Below, piece after piece: positions 29,185 to 37,731 of a stretch of 64,000 nucleotides of DNA. Where the stretch lies: contig DAOUKT010000022.1 of assembly GCA_034421015.1 (NCBI GenBank), positions 1-64,000 on the forward strand, given 5' to 3'. Source of the stretch: DAOUJW01 sp034421015 (GTDB lineage Bacteria > Chloroflexota > Dehalococcoidia > Lucifugimonadales > UBA2985). How positions within the stretch are numbered: position 1 is the stretch's first letter; each line of letters opens with the position of its first letter. The position numbers were made by a program, and so were the translations under genes. Below the pieces are notes generated by a model, which saw only the letters and a list, made by a program, of their open reading frames with translations, made no database searches and had not been told where the DNA came from.

Positions 29185-30339
29185 TTGGCAGAACCTTCCC
29201 GGACCTCTGAATCCGGCCCAGTCCGCGAGGCCGAGCGGATAACCAGCCTCGACCTTCTGCGCGGGGTTGCGGTGCTCGGCATTCTGCTGATGAACGCCGT
29301 CAACTTCAAGTTCGGCGGCGCGCCTTACTTCAACCTGAGCGCGGGCGGCTCGGAGACGTGGCTCGACTGGGCGGTGGGCGTCTTTGGCGAGGTCTTCGTA
29401 GACCAGAAATTCATGGGGCTTTTCTCTCTGCTGTTCGGCGCGGGGATGATCCTCTTCATCGACCGCGCCAGTGGCAGAGGCAGGCGCGCGGTTGCCCTGA
29501 ACCTGTGGCGGAACGCCCTGCTCCTCTTGATTGGCGTCCTCCATTTCCAGCTGTGGGACGGCGACGTGCTGATGGTCTATGCAGTGTCGTCGGTCTTCCT
29601 GCTGGCCCTGCGCAAGCTCCCGGACCGGGCGCTCATCTCCATCGGAGTCGCGGTGTTCGCGCTGTCCGTTGCCGCCACGCTGCTGGCCCAGAACACCGCC
29701 GACACCACCAACGACTCCCTGGCCGGTCTCTGGACGCCGGGCGAGATTTCGGAAGAGGAGTACGTCTGGATTCCCTTCCTGGCGGGCTTCTTCCTGCGCG
29801 CGTTGGGACTGATTCTCGTGGGCGCCGGCCTGTATCGCGCGGGTTTCATGAACGGCGATCTGCCGGCGAGGGTATACCGACGAACCGCAACGGTCGGGCT
29901 TGCAGTAGGCATGCCCCTTGCGACCGCCGGCGTTGTCATAACCGCGGTGAACGACTACTCTCGCGAGGTCGCGTTCATCGGCCAGATTCCCAACACCCTT
30001 GGCACGATTCCCTGCTCACTGGCGTACATGAGCCTCATCATTCTCTGGAACAACCGCGAGGACAGCTGGCTCAAGCGGCGTCTGCGGGCAGTCGGGAGGA
30101 TGGCGCTGACCAACTACCTGTCCCAGACGGTTCTGGGCGTGCTGGTTCTGACGACTCTTCTGGGTGAAGTCGACGCCATAAACCGGAGCGCCGTGCTGCT
30201 GTTTGTGTTTGCAGTGTGGGGCTTGCAGCTGTGGTGGTCGCAGGCGTGGCTTGGCCGGTTCCTCTTCGGGCCCGCGGAATGGCTGTGGCGCGTCGGCACA
30301 TATCGGAGCGGGCAGCCGCTCCGCCGCCCGAGCAGTTGA
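29185..30339 (+). CDS. DUF418 family membrane protein
   Basis: The protein has 384 residues with about eight to ten membrane segments. It starts SLDLLRGVAVLGILLMNAVNF (the DUF418/YeiB N-terminal signature) and ends with the DUF418 C-terminal domain, where GRMALTNYLSQTVL and GPAEWLWRVGTYRSGQPLRR are typical. The family sits in the inner membrane and is distantly related to acyltransferase 3 proteins; no substrate is known. The start is TTG 29185 with AAGGAAT upstream. It is monocistronic or loosely linked to the following toxin-antitoxin pair (33-bp gap). Confidence 0.88.
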   Translation: MAEPSRTSESGPVREAERITSLDLLRGVAVLGILLMNAVNFKFGGAPYFNLSAGGSETWLDWAVGVFGEVFVDQKFMGLFSLLFGAGMILFIDRASGRGRRAVALNLWRNALLLLIGVLHFQLWDGDVLMVYAVSSVFLLALRKLPDRALISIGVAVFALSVAATLLAQNTADTTNDSLAGLWTPGEISEEEYVWIPFLAGFFLRALGLILVGAGLYRAGFMNGDLPARVYRRTATVGLAVGMPLATAGVVITAVNDYSREVAFIGQIPNTLGTIPCSLAYMSLIILWNNREDSWLKRRLRAVGRMALTNYLSQTVLGVLVLTTLLGEVDAINRSAVLLFVFAVWGLQLWWSQAWLGRFLFGPAEWLWRVGTYRSGQPLRRPSS

Positions 30340-30372
30340 TGCAGTTATGCAGATGTGGTATGCTAAGGCATC

Positions 30373-30630
30373 ATGAGGACCACAATCTCCCTTGACGACC
30401 GGCTGGCCAGTCAGGTGCGCCGCGCGGCCGAGGCCCGCGGCGTCAGCGTGAGTGCCTTCATAGCCAAGACGTTGGACGACGCCTTGAAGCGTCGCGAGAC
30501 GGAGGAGTCGCCGCCGTTCCGGCTGGTGACCGTGCGCGGCGTTCACGCCCGCCCAGGAGTCGATCTTGACCGGGCCAGGACGCTCGACACACTGGAAGAC
30601 GAGGCCCGGTTCAGGCGCGCGAGTAGATAG
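30373..30630 (+). CDS. Ribbon-helix-helix antitoxin (VapB/CopG-like)
   Basis: The protein has 85 residues. Residues 1-42 (MRTTISLDDRLASQVRRAAE, followed by GVSVSAFIAKTLDDAL) form a CopG-type ribbon-helix-helix DNA-binding domain. The C-terminal 40 residues would wrap the toxin. It probably represses its own operon and neutralises the PIN-domain protein encoded 6 bp downstream. The upstream gap is 33 bp, so the operator may lie inside the end of the DUF418 gene or the short spacer. Confidence 0.85.
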   Translation: MRTTISLDDRLASQVRRAAEARGVSVSAFIAKTLDDALKRRETEESPPFRLVTVRGVHARPGVDLDRARTLDTLEDEARFRRASR

Positions 30631-30636
30631 TCAGGT

Positions 30637-31080
30637 ATGCTGCTGCCAGACGTAAACGTACTGGTTTATGCGCACGTCGAGGACTCAATCCCTGAGCACG
30701 CCGAGTACGCGGCTTGGATCACTCGCCTGGCGACAGGCCCGGAGCCATTTGCGCTCTCCGTGCTCGTTCTGTCCGGCTTCGTTCGCGTGGTGACCAATCC
30801 CAGAGTCTTTGACCCTCCATCCACTCTCGGCCAGTCATTCGCATTCGTGTCCTCGCTCGTGGAGCGGCCCACCGCCCGCATCGTGGGGCCCGGCCCCGAT
30901 CATCTGGAAATATTCGAGAAACTGTGCCGAGAGTCCGGGGCAGCGGGGAAACTGGTCGCCGACGCCCAGCACGCAGCAATTGCGGTTGAGCACGGTTGCA
31001 CCATGGTGTCTACAGACTCCGACTTCAGCCGATTCCCAGGGCTTCGGTGGCAGCACCCACTGCGTCCCGGCGGGCTGTAA
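30637..31080 (+). CDS. vapC: PIN-domain toxin (VapC-like), one catalytic acid possibly lost
   Basis: The protein has 147 residues. The PIN fold shows the first Asp in LLPDVNVLVYAH, later acids in LVADAQHAAIA and STDSDFSRFPG, and the RVVTNPRVF segment typical of this VapC group. Such toxins cut tRNA or rRNA with Mg2+. The sequence before that segment reads ALSVLVLSGF; related toxins usually have a Glu at the first Val, so the second metal ligand may be missing and the toxin weakened. That alignment is from memory. It forms a two-gene operon with the antitoxin. Confidence 0.85.
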   Translation: MLLPDVNVLVYAHVEDSIPEHAEYAAWITRLATGPEPFALSVLVLSGFVRVVTNPRVFDPPSTLGQSFAFVSSLVERPTARIVGPGPDHLEIFEKLCRESGAAGKLVADAQHAAIAVEHGCTMVSTDSDFSRFPGLRWQHPLRPGGL

Positions 31081-31209
31081 ATTTTGCCGGGGCGGCCAGC
31101 CGGGCCGTGGGCGAGCGGCGCGTAAGGGTTTTGGAAATATACAATCAGTGCAGCGCGGGATTCCTTGCGGGAATCACTTGGCGCTACGGTTCTATAAGAG
31201 TTGCTCCTG

Positions 31210-31365
31210 CTAATCCATCAGCAACCGCATAGCCCCGATGATGAGGCCAGCTGCCGTGAACACCGTACCAACGAGCCAGACTTTGAGATTAGCAACGTCG
31301 GCCTTTGTGGCAAGGTGCTCGTAGGCTCCTTCCAGTCTGCTTACTCTACTTTCCAGATTAGCCAT
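31210..31365 (-). CDS. Small coiled-coil plus membrane-segment protein
   Basis: The protein has 51 residues: ATG 31365 to TAG 31210. It starts MANLESRVSRLEGAYEHLAT, a heptad-type helix, followed by a hydrophobic segment (WLVGTVFTAAGLIIGAM). The opening ESRVSRLEGAYE is nearly identical to that of the 94-residue protein at 40362-40646 (ERVSRLEGAYE), which also ends in a membrane segment. The two are paralogues of different length. A tail-anchored membrane topology is likely. Function is unknown. It lies between the VapC gene and ileS, opposite to the former. Confidence 0.75.
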   Translation of the reverse strand: MANLESRVSRLEGAYEHLATKADVANLKVWLVGTVFTAAGLIIGAMRLLMD

Positions 31366-31493
31366 TTAGGACTCCTTATACCCTTCTACAGGATACTGAC
31401 AAACCCTCTATGGTGTTCTCGTAGACTATGGCTGATGTCAGCATCCAATCACATTATACCACCGACACTTCGCCTTACACAAAATTGCGGCCT

Positions 31494-34400
31494 TTACCCC
31501 ACCCGCATCACGCCCAGGGCCACCTCCACGCCGTCCATGCTCTGGCTCTCGGCGTACGCGTCGTCCGGGGCCGCGCCTTCTGACAGTTCCTCCGACAGCG
31601 TCTCATGCTTGATGTAGTCGGAGAAGCGCATCATCACCTCCGACAGCGCCTCGTCGCCGGAGTAGAAGGTCACAATGCGGTCCGCAATGTCGAAGCCGGC
31701 GGAGCGCCTCATGTTCTGGATGCGGTGCACCAGCTCACGGGCCATTCCCTCCTGGGCAAGCTCCTCCGTAAGCTCCGTGGACACGGCCACCATCAGGCTC
31801 GGCTCTACGGCAGACGCGTAACCGGCCTTGTCCGTGATGTCGACCGTTACCTCCTCCGGCTGCAGCGTGTAGCCGCCCACTTCCACGGAAGAGCCGCCGC
31901 GCACGCGCAGGGCGATGGCAACGGGGTCGCCGCTGCCCAGAGCCTGGCCGACTTTCTGCACCTCCGCGCCGAACTTGGGCCCCGCCGCCGCCATATTCAG
32001 ACGCACCTGGAAGTCTAGCACTTCCTCCTCTGCGTCCAGGAGGGCCACCTCCTTGACGTTCAGCTCGTCCACAATCTGGGACGAGACCTGCTCAAGGAGC
32101 GCCCCCTCGTCCCGGGAGCCGAGCTTGACCAGGACCTTGGGAAGGGGCTGGCGCACCTTGAAGCCGGCCTTGCTCCTGGCGGAGCGGCCAAGGCTGGACA
32201 CCTTCATTGCAAGGCGGGTGGCCTGGGACAGGCCCTCGTCGATGAGGGACGGGTCCGAGACGGGGTAGTCCGCCAGGTGCACGCTCTCCGGCGCGTCGGG
32301 GTTGGCGGAGCGCACCAGGTTCTGGTACATCTCCTCGGAGATGAACGGGGCCAGGGGCGCCAGCAGCTTGGCCAGCGTCACCAGGCACGCGTACAGAGTG
32401 TTGTGGGCCGAAAGCTTGTCCTGGTCGTTTTCGCTCTTCCAGAAGCGGCGGCGGCTTCGCCTCACGTACCAGTTGGAGAGAAGTTCGACGAACTCCTCGA
32501 TACGGCGACCGGCGTCGGCTGAGTCGAACTCGTCCATGCTCTCCGTCACCTGGGCCACCAGCGACTGAAGCTCCGACGTTATCCACCTGTCCATCTCGGA
32601 GGACGCGGCGACAGTCGCTCCGTTCTGGGGGCGGAACTCGTCAATGTTGGCGTAGGTTACGAAGAAGGAGTAGGTGTTCCAGAGGGTGAGGAGGAAGCGG
32701 CGGCGCACCTCGTCCGCCGAGCCGAAGCCGAAGTTGAGGTTCTGGGCCGGGTTGTGGCGCAGGAAAACCCAGCGCATGGCGTCAACGCCCATCTTGTCCG
32801 CCGCCTCGGCGAAGTCAATGGAGTTGCCCCGGCTCTTGTGCATCTCCTCGCCCTTCTCGTCACGCATGAGGGCGTAGCTGAAGACGGAGCGGAACGGCTC
32901 GTGATTCTCCAGCGCCGTGCTCATGGTCAGCAGCGAATAGAACCAGTTGCGGAACTGGCCCGGGAAGCTCTCCGAAATCCAGTCGGCGGGGAACCAGTCC
33001 TTCCAGTGGTCGCGGTCGTCCCGGTAGCCGATGGTGGAGTAGGGGACGATGCCCGCGTCCAGCCACGGGTTGCCCACGTCCCGGATGCGGGAGGCCGTCT
33101 CGTCGCACTTGGAGCATTTGATCTTGACGTTGTCGATCCACGGACGATGAGGCGAGTGGCCCTCGAATTCGCTCCATCCCTCCACGGCCCTCTCCTTCAG
33201 CTCCGTCTCGCTGCCGATGACATCGAAGTTGTCGCAGTCGTCGCAGTCGCACTTGTAGATGGGCAGCGCCAGGCCCCAGTAACGCTTCTTGGAGATCATC
33301 CAGTCGTCCATGTTGCGGAGCCAGTCCAGCTCCCGCTCCAGGCCGAAGGAGGGAATCCACTTGATCTTGCGGGTCACGTCGGCTATGAGGTGGCGAAGCT
33401 CATCCATCGAGATGAACCACTCCTCCACCAGCCGGAAGACAAGCTCAGTGCTGCACCGCCAGCAGATAGGATAGCGGTGCGGGTAGTCTTCCACCTTGAA
33501 CAGGATGCCCTTGTCCCGCAGGTTGTCGAAGATGTCCTGGTTGACCTCAGCAACGTTGCGCCCGGTCAGCCAGTCAAAGCCCTGGATGTAGTTGCCGAAC
33601 TCGTCTAGGGGGGCGATGGTGGCCAGGCCGAACTCCCGGCCAAGGGCGAAGTCCTCCTTTCCTGCGCCCGGGGCTATGTGCACGATGCCCGTGCCCTCGC
33701 CCTCGCTGACCTCTTCCCAGGGGATGATCCTGTGCTCCACGCCCTGCTGGGCAGGAAGCTCGTCAAAGGGTCCGCGGTAGCTGCGACCCACCAGCCTGTC
33801 GCCGGTGAGCTCCTCCAGTACCTCGCAGTCTCCGCCCAGGACCTCAAGCCGCGCCTTGGCCAGGTACAGCGTGTCGTCGCCGAACTTCACCTTCGCGTAG
33901 GCCATCTCCGGGTGTACGGCCGCCGCCACGTTGGATGTCAGTGTCCAGGGCGTTGTTGTCCAGACCAGGAGGGACTCACCGTCGGCGTCCGCAAGCGGGA
34001 AGCGAGTGAAGAGGCCCGGATGCACCACTTCCTTGTAGCCCTCGGTGACAATCTCGTGCTCCGAGAGGCCGGTGGCGCAGCGGGGGCACCAGGGCATGAC
34101 GTCGGTGCCCTCGTAGATCCAGCCTCGTTCGTGGCAGGTCTTCAGGAAGTGCCAGATGGTGTAGTTGTTCTCATCCGACATGGTGTGGTAGGAGTCGTCC
34201 CAGTGCATCCAGTAGGCGAGGCGAATGGACTGCTCGGTGATCACGTCCGCGAAGTGCTGGACGCGCGCCTTGCACGCATCCACGAAGCGGTCGATGCCGT
34301 AGGCCTCGATGTCCTGCTTGGAGTTGAAACCCATCTCCTTCTCCACCTCAACCTCCACCCAGAGGCCCTGGCCGTCGAACCCGTTCTGGTACCGCTGCCT

Positions 34401-34664
34401 GTAGCCCTGCATGGTCTTGTAACGCTGGAACATGTCCTTGTAAGAGCGGCCCCAGGCGTGGTGTACGCCCATTGGGTTGTTGGCGGTAATGGGCCCGTCA
34501 ATGAAGGACCAGCGCTTGTCGGAGTCCTTGTTGCGCTCCAGGTACTTCTGCATCATGCCAGTCTCGTCCCACCAGGACTGGATTTCGCGCTCCATCTGCG
34601 GGAAGTCCACCCTGCTGGAGACGGGCTTGAATAGGGGCTTCGACTTGTCCAGGTCTGTTGTCAT
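31494..34664 (-). CDS. ileS: Isoleucyl-tRNA synthetase
   Basis: The protein has 1056 residues from ATG 34664 (AAGGAG 8 bp upstream; GTG 34670 is also in frame). It is a class I synthetase with an editing domain (VWTTTPWTLTSNVAAAV), zinc-type Cys pairs (CPRCATG, CDCDDCDN, CSKCDE) and an anticodon-binding C-terminal half, as in the long eukaryote/archaea-like IleRS group. Signature motifs deviate. The HIGH region reads GVHHAWGR and the KMSKS loop reads EMHKSRGNS. Amino-acid specificity is assigned from overall family and from the isoleucine-type T-box upstream of the preceding gene. The enzyme charges tRNA-Ile in the cytoplasm. Confidence 0.92.
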   Translation of the reverse strand: MTTDLDKSKPLFKPVSSRVDFPQMEREIQSWWDETGMMQKYLERNKDSDKRWSFIDGPITANNPMGVHHAWGRSYKDMFQRYKTMQGYRQRYQNGFDGQGLWVEVEVEKEMGFNSKQDIEAYGIDRFVDACKARVQHFADVITEQSIRLAYWMHWDDSYHTMSDENNYTIWHFLKTCHERGWIYEGTDVMPWCPRCATGLSEHEIVTEGYKEVVHPGLFTRFPLADADGESLLVWTTTPWTLTSNVAAAVHPEMAYAKVKFGDDTLYLAKARLEVLGGDCEVLEELTGDRLVGRSYRGPFDELPAQQGVEHRIIPWEEVSEGEGTGIVHIAPGAGKEDFALGREFGLATIAPLDEFGNYIQGFDWLTGRNVAEVNQDIFDNLRDKGILFKVEDYPHRYPICWRCSTELVFRLVEEWFISMDELRHLIADVTRKIKWIPSFGLERELDWLRNMDDWMISKKRYWGLALPIYKCDCDDCDNFDVIGSETELKERAVEGWSEFEGHSPHRPWIDNVKIKCSKCDETASRIRDVGNPWLDAGIVPYSTIGYRDDRDHWKDWFPADWISESFPGQFRNWFYSLLTMSTALENHEPFRSVFSYALMRDEKGEEMHKSRGNSIDFAEAADKMGVDAMRWVFLRHNPAQNLNFGFGSADEVRRRFLLTLWNTYSFFVTYANIDEFRPQNGATVAASSEMDRWITSELQSLVAQVTESMDEFDSADAGRRIEEFVELLSNWYVRRSRRRFWKSENDQDKLSAHNTLYACLVTLAKLLAPLAPFISEEMYQNLVRSANPDAPESVHLADYPVSDPSLIDEGLSQATRLAMKVSSLGRSARSKAGFKVRQPLPKVLVKLGSRDEGALLEQVSSQIVDELNVKEVALLDAEEEVLDFQVRLNMAAAGPKFGAEVQKVGQALGSGDPVAIALRVRGGSSVEVGGYTLQPEEVTVDITDKAGYASAVEPSLMVAVSTELTEELAQEGMARELVHRIQNMRRSAGFDIADRIVTFYSGDEALSEVMMRFSDYIKHETLSEELSEGAAPDDAYAESQSMDGVEVALGVMRVG

Positions 34665-34856
34665 GTCCACTGCTCCTTGTCTGGGCGCTCGGTTAGGGCC
34701 GAGGCGAGGTTAATCCACTGGCCTATGTTTCCGAATTTGACGTCGAGTCTTTGCTGAAGTGGCAATCCAACCGTCATTCCTGCGGAAGCAGGAATCTGAA
34801 GCGGCTGACTGCTGAACTGCGATACCTTTAGAGTAATGCTCTAGATTCCGGCTTGC

Positions 34857-35053
34857 GGAGACTATTGCGTAACCCGCGCGGTGGCTCCGCTGAGTGTCAT
34901 TCTGAGCTGAAGGCGAAGAATCCAAAGTGTCAATTGAAGACTTCGTAGCTTTGCGGGCAGAGGCTTTGGATTCTTCACTTCGCTGCGCTCCGTTCAGAAT
35001 GACAGTTGGAACGCTTCTTTGGGAAACAATGCCGCAGCTATTCAAAGCTCTCC
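34857..35053. repeat. Inverted-repeat element, family 1, copy B
   Basis: This 197-bp element lies in the 445-bp gap between ileS and the MBL gene, which has no gene. Ends: GGAGACTATTGCGTAAC and TTCAAAGCTCTCC. It is the same length as copy C (41278-41474) and aligns with it throughout, with inner arms GTCATTCTGAGC and TCAGAATGAC. To its left, 34770-34860 carries hairpin blocks of the family 2 type (ATTCCTGCGGAAGCAGGAAT). The element stands between the T-box/MBL gene and ileS. Confidence 0.8.
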
Positions 35054-35109
35054 TTGCGCAGGAATGACGGAGCAAAAGAGACGCCGTACAACCTACTCAT
35101 TGGTCTCCA

Positions 35110-35748
35110 TTACGCTGGCGGGTCCCCCGGGATGGTAGGCAGGACGTCCGGGTACTCGGCGAGCATTGCCCTGTACTGCTGCTTCTCGACGCCCACGGTG
35201 CTGTCCGCTCCGTGGCCCGGGAACAGGAGGGTGTCGTCCGGCAGGATGTACAGCTTCTCCGCAATGTGGCGGTACATCAGCTGGAGCTCGTCCACGGAGG
35301 GCGTATGCCCCACGCCCCCGGCGAACAGGGTGTCGCCGGAGAAGAGGTGCTTGTCGCCCACCAGAAAGCACACCGAGCCCGGCGTGTGGCCCGGCGTGTG
35401 AATGGTCCGTATCTGGATGGTGCCCGCCCTGAATTGCGCGCGGTCGGGTATCAGGAAGTCAGGACGGATGGGAATGTCGAAGGCGTCCTGGGTGTGCGCT
35501 CCGACCGGTGCGCCGGTTGCGTCCTTGACCTCCTTCAGCCCCTCCCAGTGGTCCCGATGCCTGTGGGTTATGAGTATCATCTTGACCTGTGTGCCACGAG
35601 CCTCATCCAGCATCCTGCCCGGGTCCAGAGGCGCGTCCACAATGACGCTCTCCCTGGTCACAGGGCACACGATGAGGTATGCGTTGTTGTTATCGGAGCC
35701 GCAGAGGGTCCTGTAAATCTGTACCTCGTTGTCGTAGATCAGGGCCAT
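35110..35748 (-). CDS. MBL-fold metallohydrolase (glyoxalase II-like) under a T-box
   Basis: The protein has 212 residues. The metal motif THRHRDH, then HTPGHTPGSVCF, LFSGDTLFAGGVG and LFPGHG, are the complete ligand set of the glyoxalase II/MBL hydrolases with two Zn or Fe ions. It is probably a cytoplasmic thioester or sulfur-compound hydrolase; the substrate is unassigned. ATG 35748 has GGAGAGG 4 bp before it. The frame runs upstream into the T-box leader but that part is not coding. It is the first gene after an isoleucine-type T-box and precedes ileS on the same strand by 445 bp, so it is probably the leader's immediate target. Confidence 0.88.
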   Translation of the reverse strand: MALIYDNEVQIYRTLCGSDNNNAYLIVCPVTRESVIVDAPLDPGRMLDEARGTQVKMILITHRHRDHWEGLKEVKDATGAPVGAHTQDAFDIPIRPDFLIPDRAQFRAGTIQIRTIHTPGHTPGSVCFLVGDKHLFSGDTLFAGGVGHTPSVDELQLMYRHIAEKLYILPDDTLLFPGHGADSTVGVEKQQYRAMLAEYPDVLPTIPGDPPA

Positions 35749-35761
35749 TTTCCTCTCCAAC

Positions 35762-36016
35762 AAAAAACCCGTCCCATAGGGACGGGATGTTGCCCGCGGT
35801 ACCACCCTTTTTCCCCGACGCATCGGGGCGCTTGTTCAGAGCGCTGTCACGCCTTTGCCCTTTAACGGTGGCTTCCGTCTCCGCCTACTCGCCCCTGCGG
35901 GCTTTTGGGGAGCGGCTCGGGAGGGATATTCCGGGAAGGGGCCACGTCTGCTTGCACCGTATCAGACTCGCTGGGAGGCCTGTATTCCCGTACTCGTCTC
36001 CGTCTTTGCCTTTGCC
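35762..36016 (-). promoter_or_regulatory. T-box leader, apparent isoleucine (ATC) specifier
   Basis: On the minus strand the core GGTGGTACCGCGGG (about 35792-35805) is followed by a terminator hairpin ATCCCGTCCC/GGGACGGG and a run of T (35763-35787). Stem I carries GGAGACGAGTA, the CAGCGAG bulge and loop GATACGGTGCAAG closed by GTCTG/CAGAC. These are nearly identical to the cimA leader. CGGGAA pairs with TTCCCG above the specifier loop, whose 3' side is GAATATCC, placing ATC at complement(35925..35927). Uncharged tRNA-Ile should allow readthrough into the MBL gene and possibly ileS. Confidence 0.9.
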
Positions 36017-36022
36017 GTGACT

Positions 36023-36052
36023 AGACTAGCGGAGGGGCCTCTGAAATGTCAA
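36023..36052 (-). promoter_or_regulatory. Predicted promoter of the second T-box leader
   Basis: On the minus strand TTGACA (36047-36052) and TAGTCT (36023-36028) are 18 bp apart. The -35 is a perfect consensus, and transcription would start about 36016, right at stem I. It matches the layout of the promoter at 21565-21594. Confidence 0.65.
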
Positions 36053-36131
36053 GCGGCTGCGCCTCGTAGGCACAACCGCTTGGATACTCTGCCAGTGTTT
36101 ATCGAATCCAGTGTCAGGACTGATCCCTGAT

Positions 36132-36227
36132 CTAGTTGTCGCGACTCTGCTTGCGAATCCGGCTGGGAAGAACCACCCACAGGGTGAAGAGTGCTCCGAA
36201 TCCGACTGCGCCAAGTGCTGCTTCCAT
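36132..36227 (-). CDS. Ammonium-transporter-associated micropeptide 1
   Basis: The peptide has 31 residues (ATG 36227 to TAG 36132), with GAGGTGA 6 bp before the start. It begins MEAALGAVGFGALFTLWVVL, a single membrane segment, followed by PSRIRK and a polar tail. A 28-residue peptide with the same pattern is encoded at 38426-38512; 21 of the first 26 residues agree and the two genes have different third-position bases, as expected for a selected coding sequence. Each lies beside an amt gene; this one is about 150 bp downstream of amt on the same strand, after a terminator hairpin. It may be a small regulator or subunit of Amt, which is inference from pairing. Confidence 0.75.
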   Translation of the reverse strand: MEAALGAVGFGALFTLWVVLPSRIRKQSRDN

Positions 36228-36316
36228 ATTTGTGTCACCTCGTGTTTGGATTTGCTGAGTACATTCTGGGCCCGGAATGTTTCGGGCATATTACAAGGGC
36301 GTATCGCTCGTGTAAC

Positions 36317-36345
36317 AAAAGGCCCGGTCACTGACCGGGCCTTTT
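36317..36345. terminator. Rho-independent terminator after amt
   Basis: AAAAGGCCCGGTCA/TGACCGGGCCTTTT is a perfect hairpin with A and T flanks, so it works on both strands. It lies 31 bp after the stop of the minus-strand amt gene and about 90 bp before the start of micropeptide 1. The peptide therefore needs readthrough or its own promoter. Confidence 0.9.
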
Positions 36346-36375
36346 GCCTTGGAGTCCGTGCTTTGAGGCTTGAGC

Positions 36376-37701
36376 CTACCCTTCGTTGTAGGCCATAGTG
36401 CCGTGCTCAGGCACGTCCAGGCCGTCCATCTGCATCTCGTCCGAGGCCCGCAGACCAATGGTGATGTCGATGAACTTGAAGAGCGCCAGGCCGGCTCCCA
36501 CACCCCAGCCAATGGCCACAAGCATCCCAACTATCTGGGGAACAATCTGCTCGGCGTTTCCGGCAATCAGGCCCTCAACCCCGTTGTGGCCCGCGGCGAA
36601 GATGCCGACTGCGATGAGCCCCCACGCTCCGCAGATGCCGTGTACAGAGATGGCTCCAACGGGGTCGTCCACTTTGAGCACGTCCCTGATGAAGGCAACT
36701 CCCAGGAGCATGACGACACCGGCTATGAGGCCAATCACCACGGCAGCCCACGGGTCAACGTAGGCGCACCCGGCCGTGATGCCGACCAGGCCGCCCAGTG
36801 AGCCGTTGGCGCCCATCTCAATGTCGGCCTTGCCCGTTCGCATCATGGTGATGTAGATGGCCGAGGTTGCACCGGCCGCGCCCGCCAGCAGGGTGTTGAC
36901 TGCGTTGAGGCCCAGGGTGTCGGAGTTGATGTTGAACCCGAACCAACCGAAGAAGAGGATGAAGGTGCCGATGACAACGTAAGGGATGTTGTGGCCCTTC
37001 ATCTCCTGGCCCTCGCGGAATCCGATCCGAGGACCGACTACGATTGCGCCTGCCAAAGCCAGGAAACCGCCGATCATGTGCACCACGCCGGAGCCGGCGT
37101 AGTCGGCGAATCCGGGGCCAATCTGGGTCAGCCATCCGTCGCCGCTCCACGCCCAGTGGCCGTAGATCGGGTAGACCACCGCGCCTACGATGAAGCTGTA
37201 GGCGAAGTAGGCGTTAACCCTGGTGCGCTCGGCGATTGCGCCTGCAATAATGGTGGCCGCCGTGCCTGCGAAGACCATCTGGAAGAGCCAGCCAACCAGG
37301 TCGCCGTCGCTGAAGTCAATAAGGAAGAAGCCCTCGGAACCGATGACGCCGGAAAAAGCGCCGCCGCCCATCATCAGCGCGTAGCCAAAGGCCCAGAAAC
37401 CAAGTGAAGCGATGCAGAAGTCAAGGAAGGACTTGGTCATGTAGTTTACGGTGTTCTTGGACCGGATCAGTCCGGCCCCAAGAAACGCGAAACCGGCCTG
37501 CATGAAGAACACCAGGGCGGCCGCCACCACGAGGATGAAGCTGTCAAGTTTGTCGTTGACAGCGGTAACTGGGTCCGTGTCCTGGGCGAGGGCTATACCC
37601 CCGCTTCCCGCAAATATGCCGATGCCCAAGAGCACCAGAGCGATCATCCGTAGCCTGAACGGGGTCAATCGAGACATCCTTGACACTGACACTGCTTCCA
37701 T
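36376..37701 (-). CDS. amt: Ammonium transporter with signal peptide
   Basis: The protein has 441 residues. An N-terminal signal peptide (cleavage expected after GIALAQ) is followed by 11 membrane segments. The pore histidines are visible in GVVHMIGG and SVHGICGAWG, and the periplasmic and pore aromatics are in the usual order (FFGWFGFN). It moves ammonium/ammonia inward across the cytoplasmic membrane; PII proteins commonly block Amt pores when nitrogen is ample. AGGAGG precedes ATG 37701. It is divergent from the second amt gene and is followed by micropeptide 1. A 9-bp inverted repeat lies 31 bp upstream. Confidence 0.95.
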   Translation of the reverse strand: MEAVSVSRMSRLTPFRLRMIALVLLGIGIFAGSGGIALAQDTDPVTAVNDKLDSFILVVAAALVFFMQAGFAFLGAGLIRSKNTVNYMTKSFLDFCIASLGFWAFGYALMMGGGAFSGVIGSEGFFLIDFSDGDLVGWLFQMVFAGTAATIIAGAIAERTRVNAYFAYSFIVGAVVYPIYGHWAWSGDGWLTQIGPGFADYAGSGVVHMIGGFLALAGAIVVGPRIGFREGQEMKGHNIPYVVIGTFILFFGWFGFNINSDTLGLNAVNTLLAGAAGATSAIYITMMRTGKADIEMGANGSLGGLVGITAGCAYVDPWAAVVIGLIAGVVMLLGVAFIRDVLKVDDPVGAISVHGICGAWGLIAVGIFAAGHNGVEGLIAGNAEQIVPQIVGMLVAIGWGVGAGLALFKFIDITIGLRASDEMQMDGLDVPEHGTMAYNEG

Positions 37702-37731
37702 AACCTAAACCTCCTATACGCGTAAGCGTTT

